64,000 nucleotides of DNA from Aralia elata (GCA_034770075.1 CM068380.1:38024695-38088694), one strand, 5' to 3'; counted from the first letter of the stretch, positions 11,010 through 24,663 are shown. Notes: generated by a model not told the origin, from the letters alone. Program-made: numbers and translations.

Positions 11010-12870
11010 TATTACTTTCGTTCTCAGACAAGGAAGGTTCTGGTATTATATTTAAGAACAATTGTTATTCTATCTATAATGATAATGTTTTGTTTGAAAC
11101 TGAAAGATTACTTGATGGACTTTGTATACTTGACTTATATGAAAATAATTTTGCAAATTGAACAAACTAGTAAAACAAAAAGGAGATAGTCATTCAAAGA
11201 GTTGAATATGTGTATTTGATGAAATACAATTCTAAATCATTTGAAAGGTTCAAAGAATTCAGATGTGAAACAAATTGACAAAGTATTAAGATTCTTTGAT
11301 CAGATCGAGGAAAGAATACTTATGCAATGAGTTTCTAGATCATCTCAAAATGGTATTTTCTCATAATGGACGTTTCATGATACGCAATAATTGATTGGTG
11401 TATCTAAAAGGGAAAATTGTACCATGTAGGACATGGTGTGGTCCATAATAATTTTTACCGACATTCTAGTATCCTTCTGGGGTTATGCCCTAGAAACGGC
11501 TGCATATCTACAAAATAAGGTAACCTCAAAATCTGGCCCCAAGACTCCATAAAAGTTATGGATAGAGAGGATTCCTAGTCTTAAGTATGTTAAGATAAGG
11601 GGTTCTCCAGCTTATGTGAAAAGGTTTTAAAAGGATAAGCTTGTGACAAAATCTGACAAGTGCATGTTTGTGGGATATCCTAAAGAAAGTTTAGGGTATT
11701 ATTATTATAATCCTACACGTTACCTTCTTGGATAAAAGTGTTATCATTGAAGGAGCTAGTGGGAGGGTAATAGATCTTGAAGGAGTTCAAGAACCACAAA
11801 GCACTTTAAGTCAAACCAAGGAACCTGTAGATAGACCTATTGTACCACAACCAAATCGTAAATCTGGAAGAGTACCGAAGATACCTAGAAGGTATGGATT
11901 CATCATAGAGGATGATGATGAGGTACACATTATAGAGGATGATGATCTAGTTATATACGATGAGGCTATGAGTAGTAGACACTCAGAGAAATGGCAGATG
12001 GCCATAAAATCTGAAATGGACTCCATGTATGAGAACCAAGTATGGACTCTGGTTACTCCACTGAGAGGCATAGTGCCTATAGAGTGAAATTGGGTCTTTA
12101 AGGGAAAGACTGGGGCAAATGGCAAGGTGACCTATAAGACCAGACCTGTTTAAAAGTTTTCAAATAAAGTCAAGGAGTTGACTGTGATAAAACCTTATTA
12201 CCGGGTAATGCTCAAGTCCATTTAGATTTTGCTTATGATTGCAGCTTATTATTACGAAATCTGGCAAATGGATGTGGAGACATCCTTCCTTAATGAAGAT
12301 TTGAGGAGAATGTATGTATGATACAGCCAGAGGAATTTGTTTCAAAGATTGAAACAAATCGTGTATGTAAGTTACAATGATCCATTTATGGATTGAAGCA
12401 AGCTTCTTAAAGATGGAACATTCGTTTTGATGAGACAATCAAAAGAGTTTGATTTTATCAAAAACGAGAATGAATCTAGTGTGTACAAAATGATCAGTGG
12501 GAGCGCTATGACATCATTACCTTGAATGGTGGTGCAGTGAATTGGAAAAGTTCCAAATAGCAAAGAGTTGTTGATTTAGTGACAAAGACAAAGTATATAG
12601 TTGTAAGTGAAGCTGCAAGTTGATTGTTTGGATGAAAAGTTCATCACAGAACTAGGAATAGTTCTTGAGTCTCATCTTGGATTCAAACATGTGTTGCGGC
12701 ACTTTCATTTGATTAGTAGAATCACTGAAAGAGGAGAAGTCACTATAGAGATAGTGGACACTCAAGAACAACATTGCATATCCATTTACTGAAGCTTTAT
12801 CCAAACAGTAGGATGATCGTCACTTAGATGAGAAGGGTATTAGATACCATGGCGATTGGCTTTAGTGCAA
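11010..12870 (+). pseudogene. Copia-A pol fragments (integrase, RT, RNase H)
   Basis: Broken pol. Near 11060-11130 there is NNCYSIYNDNVLFETERLLD, from the GAG-pre-integrase region. At 11475-11720 come integrase pieces (FWGYALETAAYLQNK, KCMFVGYPKESLGYYYYNP). The frame 11728-12087 covers the linker and RT start (EKWQMAIKSEMDSMYENQVW). RT continues to about 12290 (AAYYYEIWQMDVETSFLNED). RNase H follows near 12560-12800, ending with a DRHLDEKGIRYHGDWL-like tail. Stops and frameshifts separate every piece and the RT catalytic YVDD segment is missing. The wording of the motifs resembles the Tork/SIRE side of copia; that lineage call is tentative. Confidence 0.8.
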
Positions 12871-12879
12871 GTGGGAGAT

Positions 12880-14690
12880 TGAAAGTAGTATGCACGCAAG
12901 CCAATCATATTTGATATGATGTAGCATATACTTTTTAATCTTATTCGGTTATTAAAGGCATTTTACTTTATCTACATTGTGTTGTTATATTAAATATGAT
13001 AAACCCATAGTTTTGAGCAATGCTTTTAGAATCATGATGGTGATCATGCTAATGAGATCTAAATTCTAGATAGCTCACAAACTAAAATCGTTCCTAATCG
13101 TTGGGTTACTAAAACGGGATTAGTGAATCCGGATAGATTAGTACATACGTTGCTTACTCTTAGAAAGAGGGTAATTGATCTCATAATCATTTGTGTGGAG
13201 ACACTAAAACAAGTATGTAGGTGCTTATTAGAGAATAAGTTCACTGAACGTGGCTCGTTAAGGAATACCTAATGGAGTTTTACTCGCCTGTCAATAGGAA
13301 TTCCTCTAGTGATAGTAGTACAAGTGATCTTTGGACTTGAGATCATCATAGTATCTTGTGTATGATGAGTTATACTTTGACATGTCCCTTAAGACCTTTA
13401 AGGTATATCAAAGGGTATGATTGGGTATAATAAATTGTACATGGAGATAGGTGAATGATCAACAAAAAATCTACCACGTCTAGTAAAAGATGTAAATGTC
13501 CTATGTCATTCGATAAATGACAACTCAGTAGTCCTTGGCCAAGGCAGAATGAAATTAGAAAGGAGTTTCTAATTTGCATTGTTTAGAGTTGTGCATTGGG
13601 AATCGAAATACATATAATTAAATAAAATAAGACTTGACAGTAATTCCATGTCATGTATTTAATTGGGATATTGTATGATAGAAGGATTGAATTGTACGGT
13701 AACTATTCACTGAAAGGTTCTTTTGTGATTAATGTTGAAATCTATATTATCTAAAAAGTCGTTGATCACTAAGGGGGCTTACCCTTATTGTACAATAAAT
13801 ATTATTTAATTAAATGAATTAAATAGTTTAATTTATTTATTTAAATAAGATTAGAATTGTTCTAATTGATTTATTCACAACCGGTTTAATATGGAAAACC
13901 TAATGGGTCACACCGCAAAAGAAAAATATTTGTTTAAGAAGTAAATGACATAATTGTAATAATAAGTTAAGTGTATTTAATTTAATTTATGGAGATAGAA
14001 TAAATTAAATAGCTTAATATTTATTGTTTAATATTTTGAAAATATTAAATATAAATTAATAAGAGGAGTCTTATTATTATTATTATTATTACTATTACTA
14101 TTACTATTATTTAATTCCTAATAGGGATTGTGACTTAATTAATAGAAGTACTTTCTCATGAATTCCTAATTAGATTAGGAGTTTAATTTAACTAAAGGAG
14201 TTTAATTAGAATAGAAACCCTAATCCTAAATAGTTTAGGGGAGGGTTTTCCTACATCTATAAATAAGAGAAGTTTTATCATAGATTAGGGTTACACACTC
14301 TTGCATAAGAATTGTGGAGAGTACTTACAATTTCTATAGAGATAGAAACTAGGGTTTTGCCAACACCCATCTTCTTGAACAATTATTATTCGTTGGTGGA
14401 TCACCTCTAGAGACCAAACACTTGGGTGGCTAACGTTGATCAAAGGAAGGAATTTAATCGGTGGAATTCAAGAAGAACGCGAAGGAATTGGAGGTGAACT
14501 TGTACCTGAGAAAGCTAGAATTCTGCAAGGGTATAATTCTTATTCTCCATCTCTTTCGTTTAAATTAATAATTGTGCATAAAGAAAGATCATGGTGATGG
14601 TTTGTATAAAATTTTAAAATTTGATTTTATCGCGTTTTAGCTTTATTTATGTAATTTGATTGCATGTTCGCGCTATATACAAACCTAACA
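12880..14690 (+). repeat. Copia-A 3' LTR
   Basis: Begins TGAAAGTAGTATGC after the polypurine tract and ends CAAACCTAACA; 1811 bp. Short frames inside it are not genes. The flanking bases ACGCG could be the target duplication, but the left partner is lost. Confidence 0.8.
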
Positions 14691-15107
14691 ACGCGGTGAT
14701 ACGTACAGCTACTCGGCATGTAAGGACCGAGAATTTTATATAATTATATATATATATATATATATTTACAAATAAATTTTTTTTTTTTACTCGTATAAGT
14801 GAATATGTGAATAAAGTAAGATAAGTTATGTTGAGAATTAACATAACTTGAATGTTAACCTTGAATGGTAAATAAAAAGATTTATAATCTTTAAATGATT
14901 AATTAGTATTACTAATATAAAGTGATTATATGAATGTGTAATAACTTATTAAAGGAAATAAGTATATTAAATAATTTATTAGTGTATTGAACACTTTGTG
15001 ATTTGCATTGAATGGATATGTGGATAAATGAATATATTAAATATTTATGAATGATGATAAATATATTATGACTTATGTAGAATATGTATGAGACTGAATA
15101 AATATAT

Positions 15108-17113
15108 TGTAGACACCCAAATTTTGCGTTCCCTATGCTAACCGTGACAGGAGGGCAAAATCGTCAATTGAACCGGCCTGCGGGAGCGAAGAATGGGCAC
15201 AAGGGCGAACACTCGACGCCACCACGACGATTTGCATTCAAAACCGACGTGACAACAAGGCCATCCGAAATGAGCATTCTCGAATAATGTGTCACATCTC
15301 ACAGTAATTTTCGGACTGCAAAATACAAGCCTTTCGGCGAAAACCGACAGCACGATGCGAGAATCGAGGTGCGGTGCAGAAACCGAGGAGAATTAAATAA
15401 CATAAGTGCATGGCGGGCTGAGTGGATGGCGGGCTAAGGCCAGCCATAGATTGATCTGCGGCTGGCCTTAGCCAGCCTACTTCAGCACATTCCTTCATTC
15501 AAAGAGAGAAGAGAGCAGCAGGCGGAAAAGAAGAGAATAACAGCAGCAGCAGCTCGGGAATTGGAAGAAAATAGCATAGTTTTTTGCAACAAAATAAGAG
15601 AGAAATGAAGAAAAAAGAGAGGAATAATATTCTTTTGATTTGATTGTATCACATATACTTTTTCTTCTATTCAAAATACACAAGTTTACATCCAGTTTGA
15701 TCTCATTTGCAAGGTAAAAATCTCCTTATTTTTGCAATTTCTATCATATCCTTTGGTTGAATTAAATGTAGTTTTCATGTAATTGATGATGGAATAATGA
15801 ATTAGGGATTATTAGTGAGGGTTCCATCGAAACAAGATTCTTCCTAATAACTCGATGATATTTATTTATTGATTTTTTGTTGTTTTACGGTGCTATATTT
15901 GGCGTGGTTCCTTTAGATCGCTATTTTAAGATGTCTTGGTATTGTTAGATTATCCGTGTTAGTTATTCCTTGTAATATCCGGTTGTGGATGTGTGAAAAT
16001 TTGGTTGTGAGCCTAGGAAAGCGACCCCGTGGTCCAAATCCGATGATGGACCTCTTTTGATGTAGATAGTAGGAACGATGTAGTTTTCATTGTAAATATG
16101 TAATCGTCGGGCCTTAAAACGACGCTAAGGCGAGAATCGTGTTTAAGGCCCCGTCATAGTGAAAGTATGCGATTGTTGGCGTTCGGGGTTATTTTGATGG
16201 CTTACATGCCCATGAATAGCCCCAACGCATTTTTATGCTTGATTTGATTTATGACCCAAAATTGATTTCAAAGCTAAACGATAAGATTTTCATAAAATCA
16301 ATCAAACTAGGCTATTAGCATCACGAGGCTAAAATTTGGAAATGCTAATGAATGTCGATTCCTATTTAACAAGAAGGCTAAAGGAAAAATCGTTTTCAAA
16401 CATCACAAAAAATGATTTTATAAAAATAAGTAATATTTTATTAAATCTTTGTGCATAGGGTTAAAGAGATCCTAGAAGTTGCCCATCATGCTATTTTACG
16501 AAAGCAACGTATAGATCTCGATTCCTATTTTGACGAAGGTTTAGAAAACTCTTGTTTTGCCAAAACAACACCTAATGAAAATCTCATAAGTTTTTGACAA
16601 TTAAAATCAAACCTTTCTCATAAAGTTTTCTCGTATAAGCCGAATGACATTCTAAAGCATTCTCAAAAGAGAGCACGACTTTTCATCAAAACCCAAAAGG
16701 TTTCTTCATGCAAACTCACCACGACATTCACATAGGCACACACACACACGCGCACATACACACGCACATTCAAGAATTAAAGGATAGGAAAAGCATCAAG
16801 ATTGCGGTAACCGTGTTTTACGGAAGTCGGGGGGTGCCTAACACCTTCCCCTCGCTTAAGCAAGCCCCCGAACTCTATGAATCTCGGTTCGCAGACCAAT
16901 TAATTCGGAGTCACATATGAGCCAGCGATTTACGAAAACGAAACTCGGATGAGTTGGTACATCCATTTCAAATATACCAACTGGCGACTATGGTTAATTG
17001 GCTCATCTTAAAAAACGATCTTTCAAAACCCCGTCGACATTAATGCCGACCTTTTCCAAAAATCATCTAATCAAAAGGCTAAAATCGGAAAAGGCGAAAA
17101 TCCGGCGTCGACA
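15108..17113 (+). mobile_element. Solo LTR of Tat/Ogre-like gypsy, TSD TATAT, nested
   Basis: Starts TGTAGACACCCAAATTTTGC and ends CCGGCGTCGACA; 2006 bp, with TATAT directly before (15103-15107) and after (17114-17118). It sits inside the older solo LTR. Start, end and the segment CCCCGTCGACATTAATG near 17030 match the LTR at 22333-24663. A CA-rich microsatellite lies at 16738-16770. Confidence 0.9.
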
Positions 17114-18833
17114 TATATACTATAAATATGTATATTTATTTATTTATTATATAAAGAGAATTAATAAGCCAGCCTATTAACTTAATATTTTATATTAGGA
17201 ATTGTAACTAAATAACCTAAGGGTTATAATTATTTAGGTATGCTAGTATGTAATTTATATACTAGTGCACTAACCCTAGAGATATATTTTATACATCTCA
17301 ATTAGTTAATTTTGTAACTCGATTAAAGCAAGTTTAATTGGGTTATGAAAATAGAGCAGGAATATTGATGTAATGAAAATATGTTATGGTCCAATTAATA
17401 AATTAATTGTGGACTTGAAGAATTATTAAGTAAATGTATTAAATTAGCCATTCACATTTAATTAAATCATATATTGGGAGCCCAACAAGCTAATATATAT
17501 TAAGTAGTCCAAGTAGGATTAATTCAAGCCCAAATGATTAAATTAGTGGCCCAAAATTTTTTACCCATTTGAAGAGGGACTTATTAGTCATTTGAGCAAG
17601 TAAATTAGCAAATAAAAAAAATTAAAAATCAAAAAGTGGCCTGGTATAGGAGCTAAAGGAAGGAGGAAATGATATTTTTTTCAAACTTATCCTTTCATGC
17701 AAGGTGTCATTCATATAATTAATCACATGTCTTACCAACTAAGAAAGGGATAAGGATTGAAGAGAAGAATGAGAGAGAGAGAGTAAGATATTGGGAAAAT
17801 AATGATAGATATACAAAGCATATCAAATAATAAATCTAGTAAACCACTTTAGTTACTTCCATTTTATTTCTATTTTTCTAGCTAGCTAAAAGAAGAGAGA
17901 GAGATAGAGAGTCACGGTTTGGAAAGAGAGGAAGAAGAAGAGAGAGCCTAAGCCTTGATGCATTCAAAAATTTATCACATATTACGGAAGGAAAAGAAAG
18001 GTTGCACATAAGGGAAGGTAATGAAAAATTTTCTAGCTTTAATTATGTTTTATGTAGTTTAAGTACTAATATGAAGATCCATGAAGGTTTTATGTGTATT
18101 TGGTTTAAAACCTTATGAAAGATTAGATTTTTATTTATGTTGTGTAACTTGGTTATGTATGTGTGATGATGTTGAAAGATTTGGGGATAAAGCAAAACTA
18201 CTGAAATTTCTAAAAATTATCTAGTTACTTAGTGAGATCCATGTCATTTATTTTGAAATCCATGTTGGGTATTTCTGATTTGTTTGTTGATTGTGCTAGA
18301 TATTTAAGTATTTAGCAAAAGCCCTTTGGTTTGACTCAAAAATGTTGAGAGATGAGAAAGATATGGGATTTGTACTAAAACAACTCTTTGATGGAAAAAA
18401 ATAAATAATAAGGCTGCTGTCCCAAAAAGGAAATTTCGAGATTTGCTATAGTGCTCTAAAAATTTTGGGCTTTTGGTATGTTGTAGTACGCTGTATAAGC
18501 TTTCCATAGACTCTAGAACGGACCAATTCCGACTTCGGAACAAAGAGTTATGTCATTTTAAAGTAACCGAATCAAAATTGTCCAAACAGTGCAAATAGTT
18601 CCCTTCCACGAATTTCTGGGCCTGATCTGTTCAGAATTTGGAAAAATGTCAGTAGGGGAAAATTGTAGCCCCGGAAGTTAGCTTCGCGTGGGCTCAAGAA
18701 TCGCCTAAAAAAATTTTAAAACGAAAAAGTTATGTCTGTTTTAGCGAGAGAGGGTAAAACTGCGAAAAAGATGAAAAACCGTTACGAAACTGCCCAGATA
18801 ATAATGCAGCATGCAGGGAGTTTTGGCCTAAAG

Positions 18834-18956
18834 CAGACGGGTTATACTGTCTGGATATTAACTAAAGAAGAACTTGGCCTGAAGCAGACAGTCTTAACTG
18901 TCCGGATAGATAATCAAAATAAAATTTGTTCTAAAGCAGACAGTCTTAACTGTCTG
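18834..18956. repeat. Three short hairpin repeats CAGACAGTCTTAACTGTCTG
   Basis: Three copies, at 18834-18853, 18885-18904 and 18937-18956, about 51 bp apart, lie within the long solo LTR. The last is a perfect 8-bp stem with a 4-base loop; the first two carry one to three changes. Confidence 0.7.
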
Positions 18957-21072
18957 GATTAGACCTGTAACATAGAATCTAAAAAAAAGTTTGGACACGT
19001 TTAATTTATAAAATGCGAACGACCTAAAATGAATAGTATTGTAATGTAAAACAAAGTGTGTTGGTTTCCAATAGCCGAGTAGTTGGCCAACGTGAAACTA
19101 CGTTGTCCCGAACTATATAAGACAAGCGTAATAGATTTTAATTAAAGAATGATTTAAGATGTCTTAAGTTATGAGACATGAGCATCACGAGGCTTTAGAA
19201 TTAAAGTCTAATCTATAAACAAAGCTAAAACAGAAATATACCGAGGTGTATATAGTTAAGTATATTAAGTCAAGATAAGAAACCCGAACATCGTGAATTA
19301 TAAAATAAGCTAGGATAAACTAATATAGCAATTATTTAAATTAAGGTAATAATATAGTAAATTGTATTTTACTATAAAAGCCCTGTATTAACTGTTTAAA
19401 CTCCGAATTTGCGAGCAAAGTTAAAAGATATTTCTGAAATGGAATATAAATGGTTTAAGCTTCAAGATGTAAAATATTTACATCTTAAAATGTATGAGAC
19501 TCTTATTATTTATGAATAAAGTTTCTAAAGGAACCAAGATTGGTTTTGAATGAAGTATAAATAATATTAATTTTTGTTAACTAATATTTATGGATAATGA
19601 ATATAAATGCATGTTTTGCGACATATTTAATTATCTAAATGTGTGTGCATGTAAATACAATTGTGTAGGATTTGTGAAAAGAAGTTAAGTTAAATTTTAG
19701 CGGTAATCTCCAATCAAGACAAGTTTTCTAAACTTACTCAGATATTTATTCTGTGCAAGTTCCTAACCCTAAACTTCTTACATTATTGCAAGTTTCCTAA
19801 CTCAAACTCGAGTTATTATATTTCAAGCATGCTAGTAGATTAATTATTGACAATTATTCCACATCTATAATTATTGATATTCACACCTTGTGCAATTGAT
19901 TTCTTGTTCTATTGTTTGAACTGAGAAATAATTAGAATTCTTTATTCATAAGTTGCTTATGAGCTATGACTCAGCTAGTTGTATCAGCTGGACCAAATAA
20001 TTGTTTATTAGCCATGTCTTAGCTAGTTGTTTCGGCTAGACTAATATTAAATTGATATTGCATGAAACGTTCTATTATTTGAACTAATTCGTTATTAAAG
20101 ATATATGTCATTTGATTCGGTTAGATCAAAATTGATATAATATGTTGAACTCAAAGTATTTCTTTGAAAACTATCCAAACCATATTGATGTGGTATGGAC
20201 TCATGATGTAAGACTGAGATGAACAACCCTGAAAAATAAATCAGGGGAAAATTTTATTATCGGTAACCCGACCGCGCGCTATGTTTGAGAATTATGCATA
20301 ATCTCGGGTACAATAAGGCTGATCACCTTACGTACTTGCAGAAGAGTAAAGATTAGTTTTTATAGCTAACTTTTACTCTTGAGGTAATCAGTAATAATAA
20401 TAACTGATGATTCCTCTAGCAGTTCTTGATCCATTTGTGATTACTCAGCATGAAATCTGGGAATAACCCTATGTATTGAATACTATTGCAGAATTTCTAA
20501 TCCTTTATAATCAATTGAATATTATTGAATCTTCGAAAGAATTTTAACTCTTTCATTCTTGATGTATTATTCAGCATGAAATTCAAGAAAATTCTTGTTA
20601 CTTGAAATGATTTATTATTCAGCTACTTTGAAATCTTTTGATTATTGGTGAAGTTCTATAAAAGTTAAACTCCTCTGTTCTTGATATATATCCTTTATTG
20701 TACTCTTAACTTGCTGAGCAAACTCGTTGCTCACCCTTGCTTAAATAAAATATTTCAGCTAAAGCCGAAGTAGCCGAAGGATCTAATAAGGATAAAGGCA
20801 AAGCGAAGGCGACCGAGTAGTATCAAATTGTTTAATGATTATTATATTATAATTTTGCTTAAGTCTGTTGTATTAATAGACATGTAATGTTAAGGTTAGT
20901 CAACCTAGGATGACGATGATATAATTATGTCTTAATGTATGTTTTTATTAAGATAATGTAATGAATGATATAATTCATGTAATGAATGGGTAGTTAGATG
21001 AGATGTGTATGTTGTACCGTGAGCACCGAATCTGAGGTTCAAGGGACCCGGATTTGGGGGCGCCACACGGCA

Positions 21073-22332
21073 TGTTCGGATCCATAACTAAACAGAGATC
21101 AACGGCACGAAGTAAGGTACACTCCTATTTTATCCCATTTATTTCAAATGTCATATGCATTAACCTAGAGAATGTTAAAATAGGGAATTCCTAGGACATA
21201 AATATATGAGTCATCGCATCATGCATGGTCTGCATGTGCATCAGGACGAGTCTACGTCATTTTTTTACTTCTAAATACGGCATAAAATGTGCACCTATGC
21301 CTAGTCATGCGACCTACGAAATTTTTTTCCCAAAGTCTCCCCTATAATATGGACTATCCATATGCACAACGACATGCATATATGACCATTTGTAGACATC
21401 CAAGACACAACCCAAGAGATATGCATAATTCACGATACGAAGGGATTAAAACACTAATACAAATCAAGGCATGCGATAGCAGTAAAAAAAATATCCCAAA
21501 AATTAGAAACTTACATATAAGGTGAATTCCAACATTAAAATAGATAACTTTTATCAAAAATGTACGACGAAAAACAATCTCAAATCATGAAAATTTTTAC
21601 GTCTACATGTCCAACATAATAAAATACATGCATGCATCGAAACGAAATATTTTTATCAAGTCATTCGAGCATACATTTTTGGTACATTGTGTTTTAACTT
21701 ACTAACATCCATAATGTAACGAAACGAGATCAAAAATATGCAAATGTTACACGAATACGATACCTAGCGATAGCATCAGAGACAAGACCCGGTGATAAGT
21801 TAGTTGGAGATGATACCCAGCGATGGCCTCGGAGACGAGACCCGGTGATATGACCGTTAGAGACAATACCCAACGATGGCATCGGAGACGAGACCCGGTG
21901 ATAAGTCTATTGGAGACGATACCCAACAATGGCATTAGAGACGATACCTGGTGATAAAACTATTAGAGACGATATCCAACGATGGCATCGGAGACGAGAC
22001 CCGATGATAAGTCTATTGGAGACGATACCCAACGATGGCATCAGAGTCGATACCTGATGATAAGTCCGTTGGAGATGATACCCAGCGAAGGCATCGGAGA
22101 CAATACCCGATGATAGCCTTGAAACAACAATTACCCCTAGAAGAGCAACTTGATGATGAGATTCATACTTCTCTAATTGCTTCTTTTTTTTATATTTCAG
22201 CATTAGATTATAATTATATTGCATCATCATACATTAGCTCGCATCATCGACATATCTTGTCATGCATCGGGTGTCTATATCTTTGTTATGTTCATTTTAC
22301 TGCATTGCATAAACATGTCAAAGAAGGGCATC
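21073..22332 (+). mobile_element. Tat/Ogre-like gypsy element, 3' internal end
   Basis: Non-coding sequence that becomes a 53-bp tandem array (21757-22122) and ends in a purine-rich AAAGAAGGGCAT tract (about 22319-22331) directly before the LTR at 22333. The 5' part of this element is not in continuous sequence; it may lie on the far side of Copia-A or be deleted. Confidence 0.65.
21757..22122. repeat. Seven 53-bp tandem repeats
   Basis: The CGATGGCAT-like landmark falls at 21768, 21821, 21874, 21927, 21980, 22033 and 22086, exactly 53 bp apart each time. Each unit has GATACCCA(A/G)CGATGGCATCGG then GAC(G/A)A(G/T)ACCCGGTGATA. Overlapping short frames on the minus strand are produced by the array and are not genes. 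Confidence 0.95.
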
Positions 22333-24663
22333 TGTAGACACCCGAAATTTTGCATTTGTTATCTAACCTTGGCAGGAGGGTAAAAGCATCATTTAACCCC
22401 GACCACAAGGAGTTCAAGCCAAGAATTGTAAGGTTCAGAATGAACATATGAAGCTATTGCGACAACTACCGAGTGACGAACTATGCAAGGCATGGCGATT
22501 GACCGGTCGGCATCTATGGGAAGATCCATTTCTGCAGTCTACTCTATCTTCCTGGATCCGAAATTGGCCAAGCTTTATGTCATGGCCTAGCTCTCGGCAA
22601 GAGATTTTTGGAATGGTATGGCATGTCTCTCAACTATTCCCGGATTGAAAGTTATGAACGTTTCAGCGTACATCACGAAAATCAACGTCGCAGCACAAAA
22701 ATCGAGGCAGGTGGGCCCCACCTGGGCCAGCCGCAAGTGGACCTACGGCTAGACCTGCGGCCAACCCCAGAGCCTATATAAGGCAGTTTTCAGCCTTTTT
22801 TTGAAAAAGCGAGAAAATTTTAGAAGAAAAAAAAGAGAATTTAGAAAGAAGTTGGAGGAATCTTAGAGAGAGAAACTCTAGAATTAATCTAGATCTATTA
22901 AATCTCACCATACTTGTAGTTAGATTATTGTAAGATCTCTCAATTCAAAACTCAAGGATGTATTATTCCCTTACCCTAAGGTGAAAGATTCGATCTTTTT
23001 ATGCTTATTGCATAAATTTGGCTTAGATCTAATATATATTGTATCAATTTTGTGATTTGAATTCAGTTGCATTGTAAAGATCCAATCTTTTGAGATTTTC
23101 ATAGTCCGTTAAAGCATAATCTTTGGACTAGGGTGGTTAGAGAGGATTTCTTACGAATATAATTTTCTCCTAACCACCCGATGATGTCCCCTTGTAATTT
23201 ATTATTTTATTTTTGGAATTGACTCCCTTTTTCGATCGTTTTATTGGGGAGTTGGTTATTTTAATTATGGTTTACCCCGTACAATCCTAGATCTATATCT
23301 AGTGATGAGGGGGTCCCACCTTTTGGCCGTCAAGGGATTCTAACAAATTGAATCACCTGATAGCTAATTTGGGTTATATTTTCGGTTAAATTCTACCTAC
23401 GTCATCAATGGATTTATAGGAATCTAGGTCTATGAATCTCGTTCTCCTAGATCTTGGATCCTTTTAGCTAGATCTCGATGATGCGCAGTTGTCCCTCGAT
23501 ATGTTGGCTTTGGTTGTTCGATTAAAAGGTTAAGGTCCACAGGAGCCCTAAATCATCATTGTCGATCCTATATATATATATATATATATATATATTGTCT
23601 CACCGGAATTTTGAGTATGTAAGCCTAGGAATGGAGTCAAGGCATTAAACCTTGCGTTTTATGTATCTTGACGTAATCCCCATGATGGATGTTTTCTCTT
23701 TCAATTGTAATGAAGCAATGCGATTCCGTGTACATGTAAATTTGGGCCTTAAAATGGTATCGAGGGTTCCATCCCTTGAAAACCGGATTTAGGGTCCCGT
23801 AATAGTAAAATTTGTGATTGCGGGTGTTCGGGATTATTGAGATGGCTTCCATGCCCGCGGGTGACCCCGACACCATTTCGATGTTTGTTTGTTTTTTTTT
23901 TTTTCGTTTATCACAAAAAATGATTTTCAAATCAACGTGATAATGATCTTTTAAAACCAATTCGATCTAGGTTAGCAAGACAACCTTAAGCTAAAATTGA
24001 ACGTAACAAAAAATCTTGATTCCTATTTGGCGAAGGGTTTGAAAACCATATTTTCCAAAACGTCACCCCAAAAAGGTTTTTGTCAAAAAAAAAAATCAAA
24101 GCTAAAATGAACTTTTTTCCTAAAATCAAATCCTTCGCACATAGGTCCAAAGATGTTTTAAGTTGTTTTCAAAATAATACACGTATCACGATTTCGATTT
24201 AAAGTTAGTTGTCGATATTCTAGATTTTCTTCCAAATCACACACACCACACACTTCACACTTAGAAAAACATTAAGATGCGGTAACCGTGTTTTCACGGA
24301 AGTCGGGGGGTGCCTAACACCTTCCTCTCGCTTAAGCAAGCCCCCGAATTCTATGAATCTCGGTTTCGAGACCAATTTTACTGAGTCACACATTGGACCA
24401 TATTTCACTCGAATCTAAAAATCCGGATGAGTTGGTACATCTATTTAAATCTTTACTAACTGGCGGCTCTGTCTAATTGGTCTTTCCTTAAAATCAACCT
24501 TTCAAAACCCCATTGACATTTATGTCGACTTTCCTAAAACTCACCCTTTAAATAAAATAATAATCGGAACCTTAAAATTCCCGGCGTCGACATCGGTTTT
24601 TTCAAAATCACCCCTTAAATCCACAATCTCTAAAAACTAAAAAGAAAAATTTCGGCGTCGACA
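22333..24663 (+). repeat. Tat/Ogre-like gypsy 3' LTR
   Basis: Starts TGTAGACACCCGAAATTTTG after a polypurine tract. It ends either at 24592 or at 24663, because the terminal CGGCGTCGACA occurs twice about 71 bp apart. It shares with 15108-17113 the start, a GCGGTAACCGTGTTTT segment near 24280, GGTGCCTAACACCTTCC, and the end. Confidence 0.85.

Larger units (their letters stand above)
3968..14690 (+). mobile_element. Ty1/copia retrotransposon (Copia-A), decayed and nested
   Basis: Plus-strand copia element. Its 5' LTR survives only as the last 91 bp (3968-4058), which matches the end of the complete 3' LTR (12880-14690) at all but about seven positions. A primer-binding site TGGTATCAAGAGCC follows at 4060. 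A long leader with internal duplications reaches 6749, then gag starts. A foreign LTR element interrupts gag at 6925 and copia coding resumes near 11010. The polypurine tract AGTGGGAGA sits at 12870-12879. Coding is heavily broken, so the element is inactive. The truncation at 3968 coincides with a gypsy LTR end, suggesting gypsy insertion or recombination inside the 5' LTR. Confidence 0.85.
14719..21067 (+). mobile_element. Solo long LTR with target duplication CGGCA
   Basis: Starts TGTAAGGACCGAG and ends GGGGGCGCCACA. CGGCA stands immediately before (14714-14718) and after (21068-21072), proving a single insertion later reduced to one LTR. Without the nested 2.0-kb LTR and its duplication it is about 4.3 kb. 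No coding capacity was found; the short frames inside are chance. Confidence 0.9.

Noticed and set aside
21747..22337. Several frames of 60-107 codons with repeated peptide motifs
   Set aside because: The 53-bp array generates them; 53 is not a multiple of three, so the repeated text shifts frame from unit to unit.
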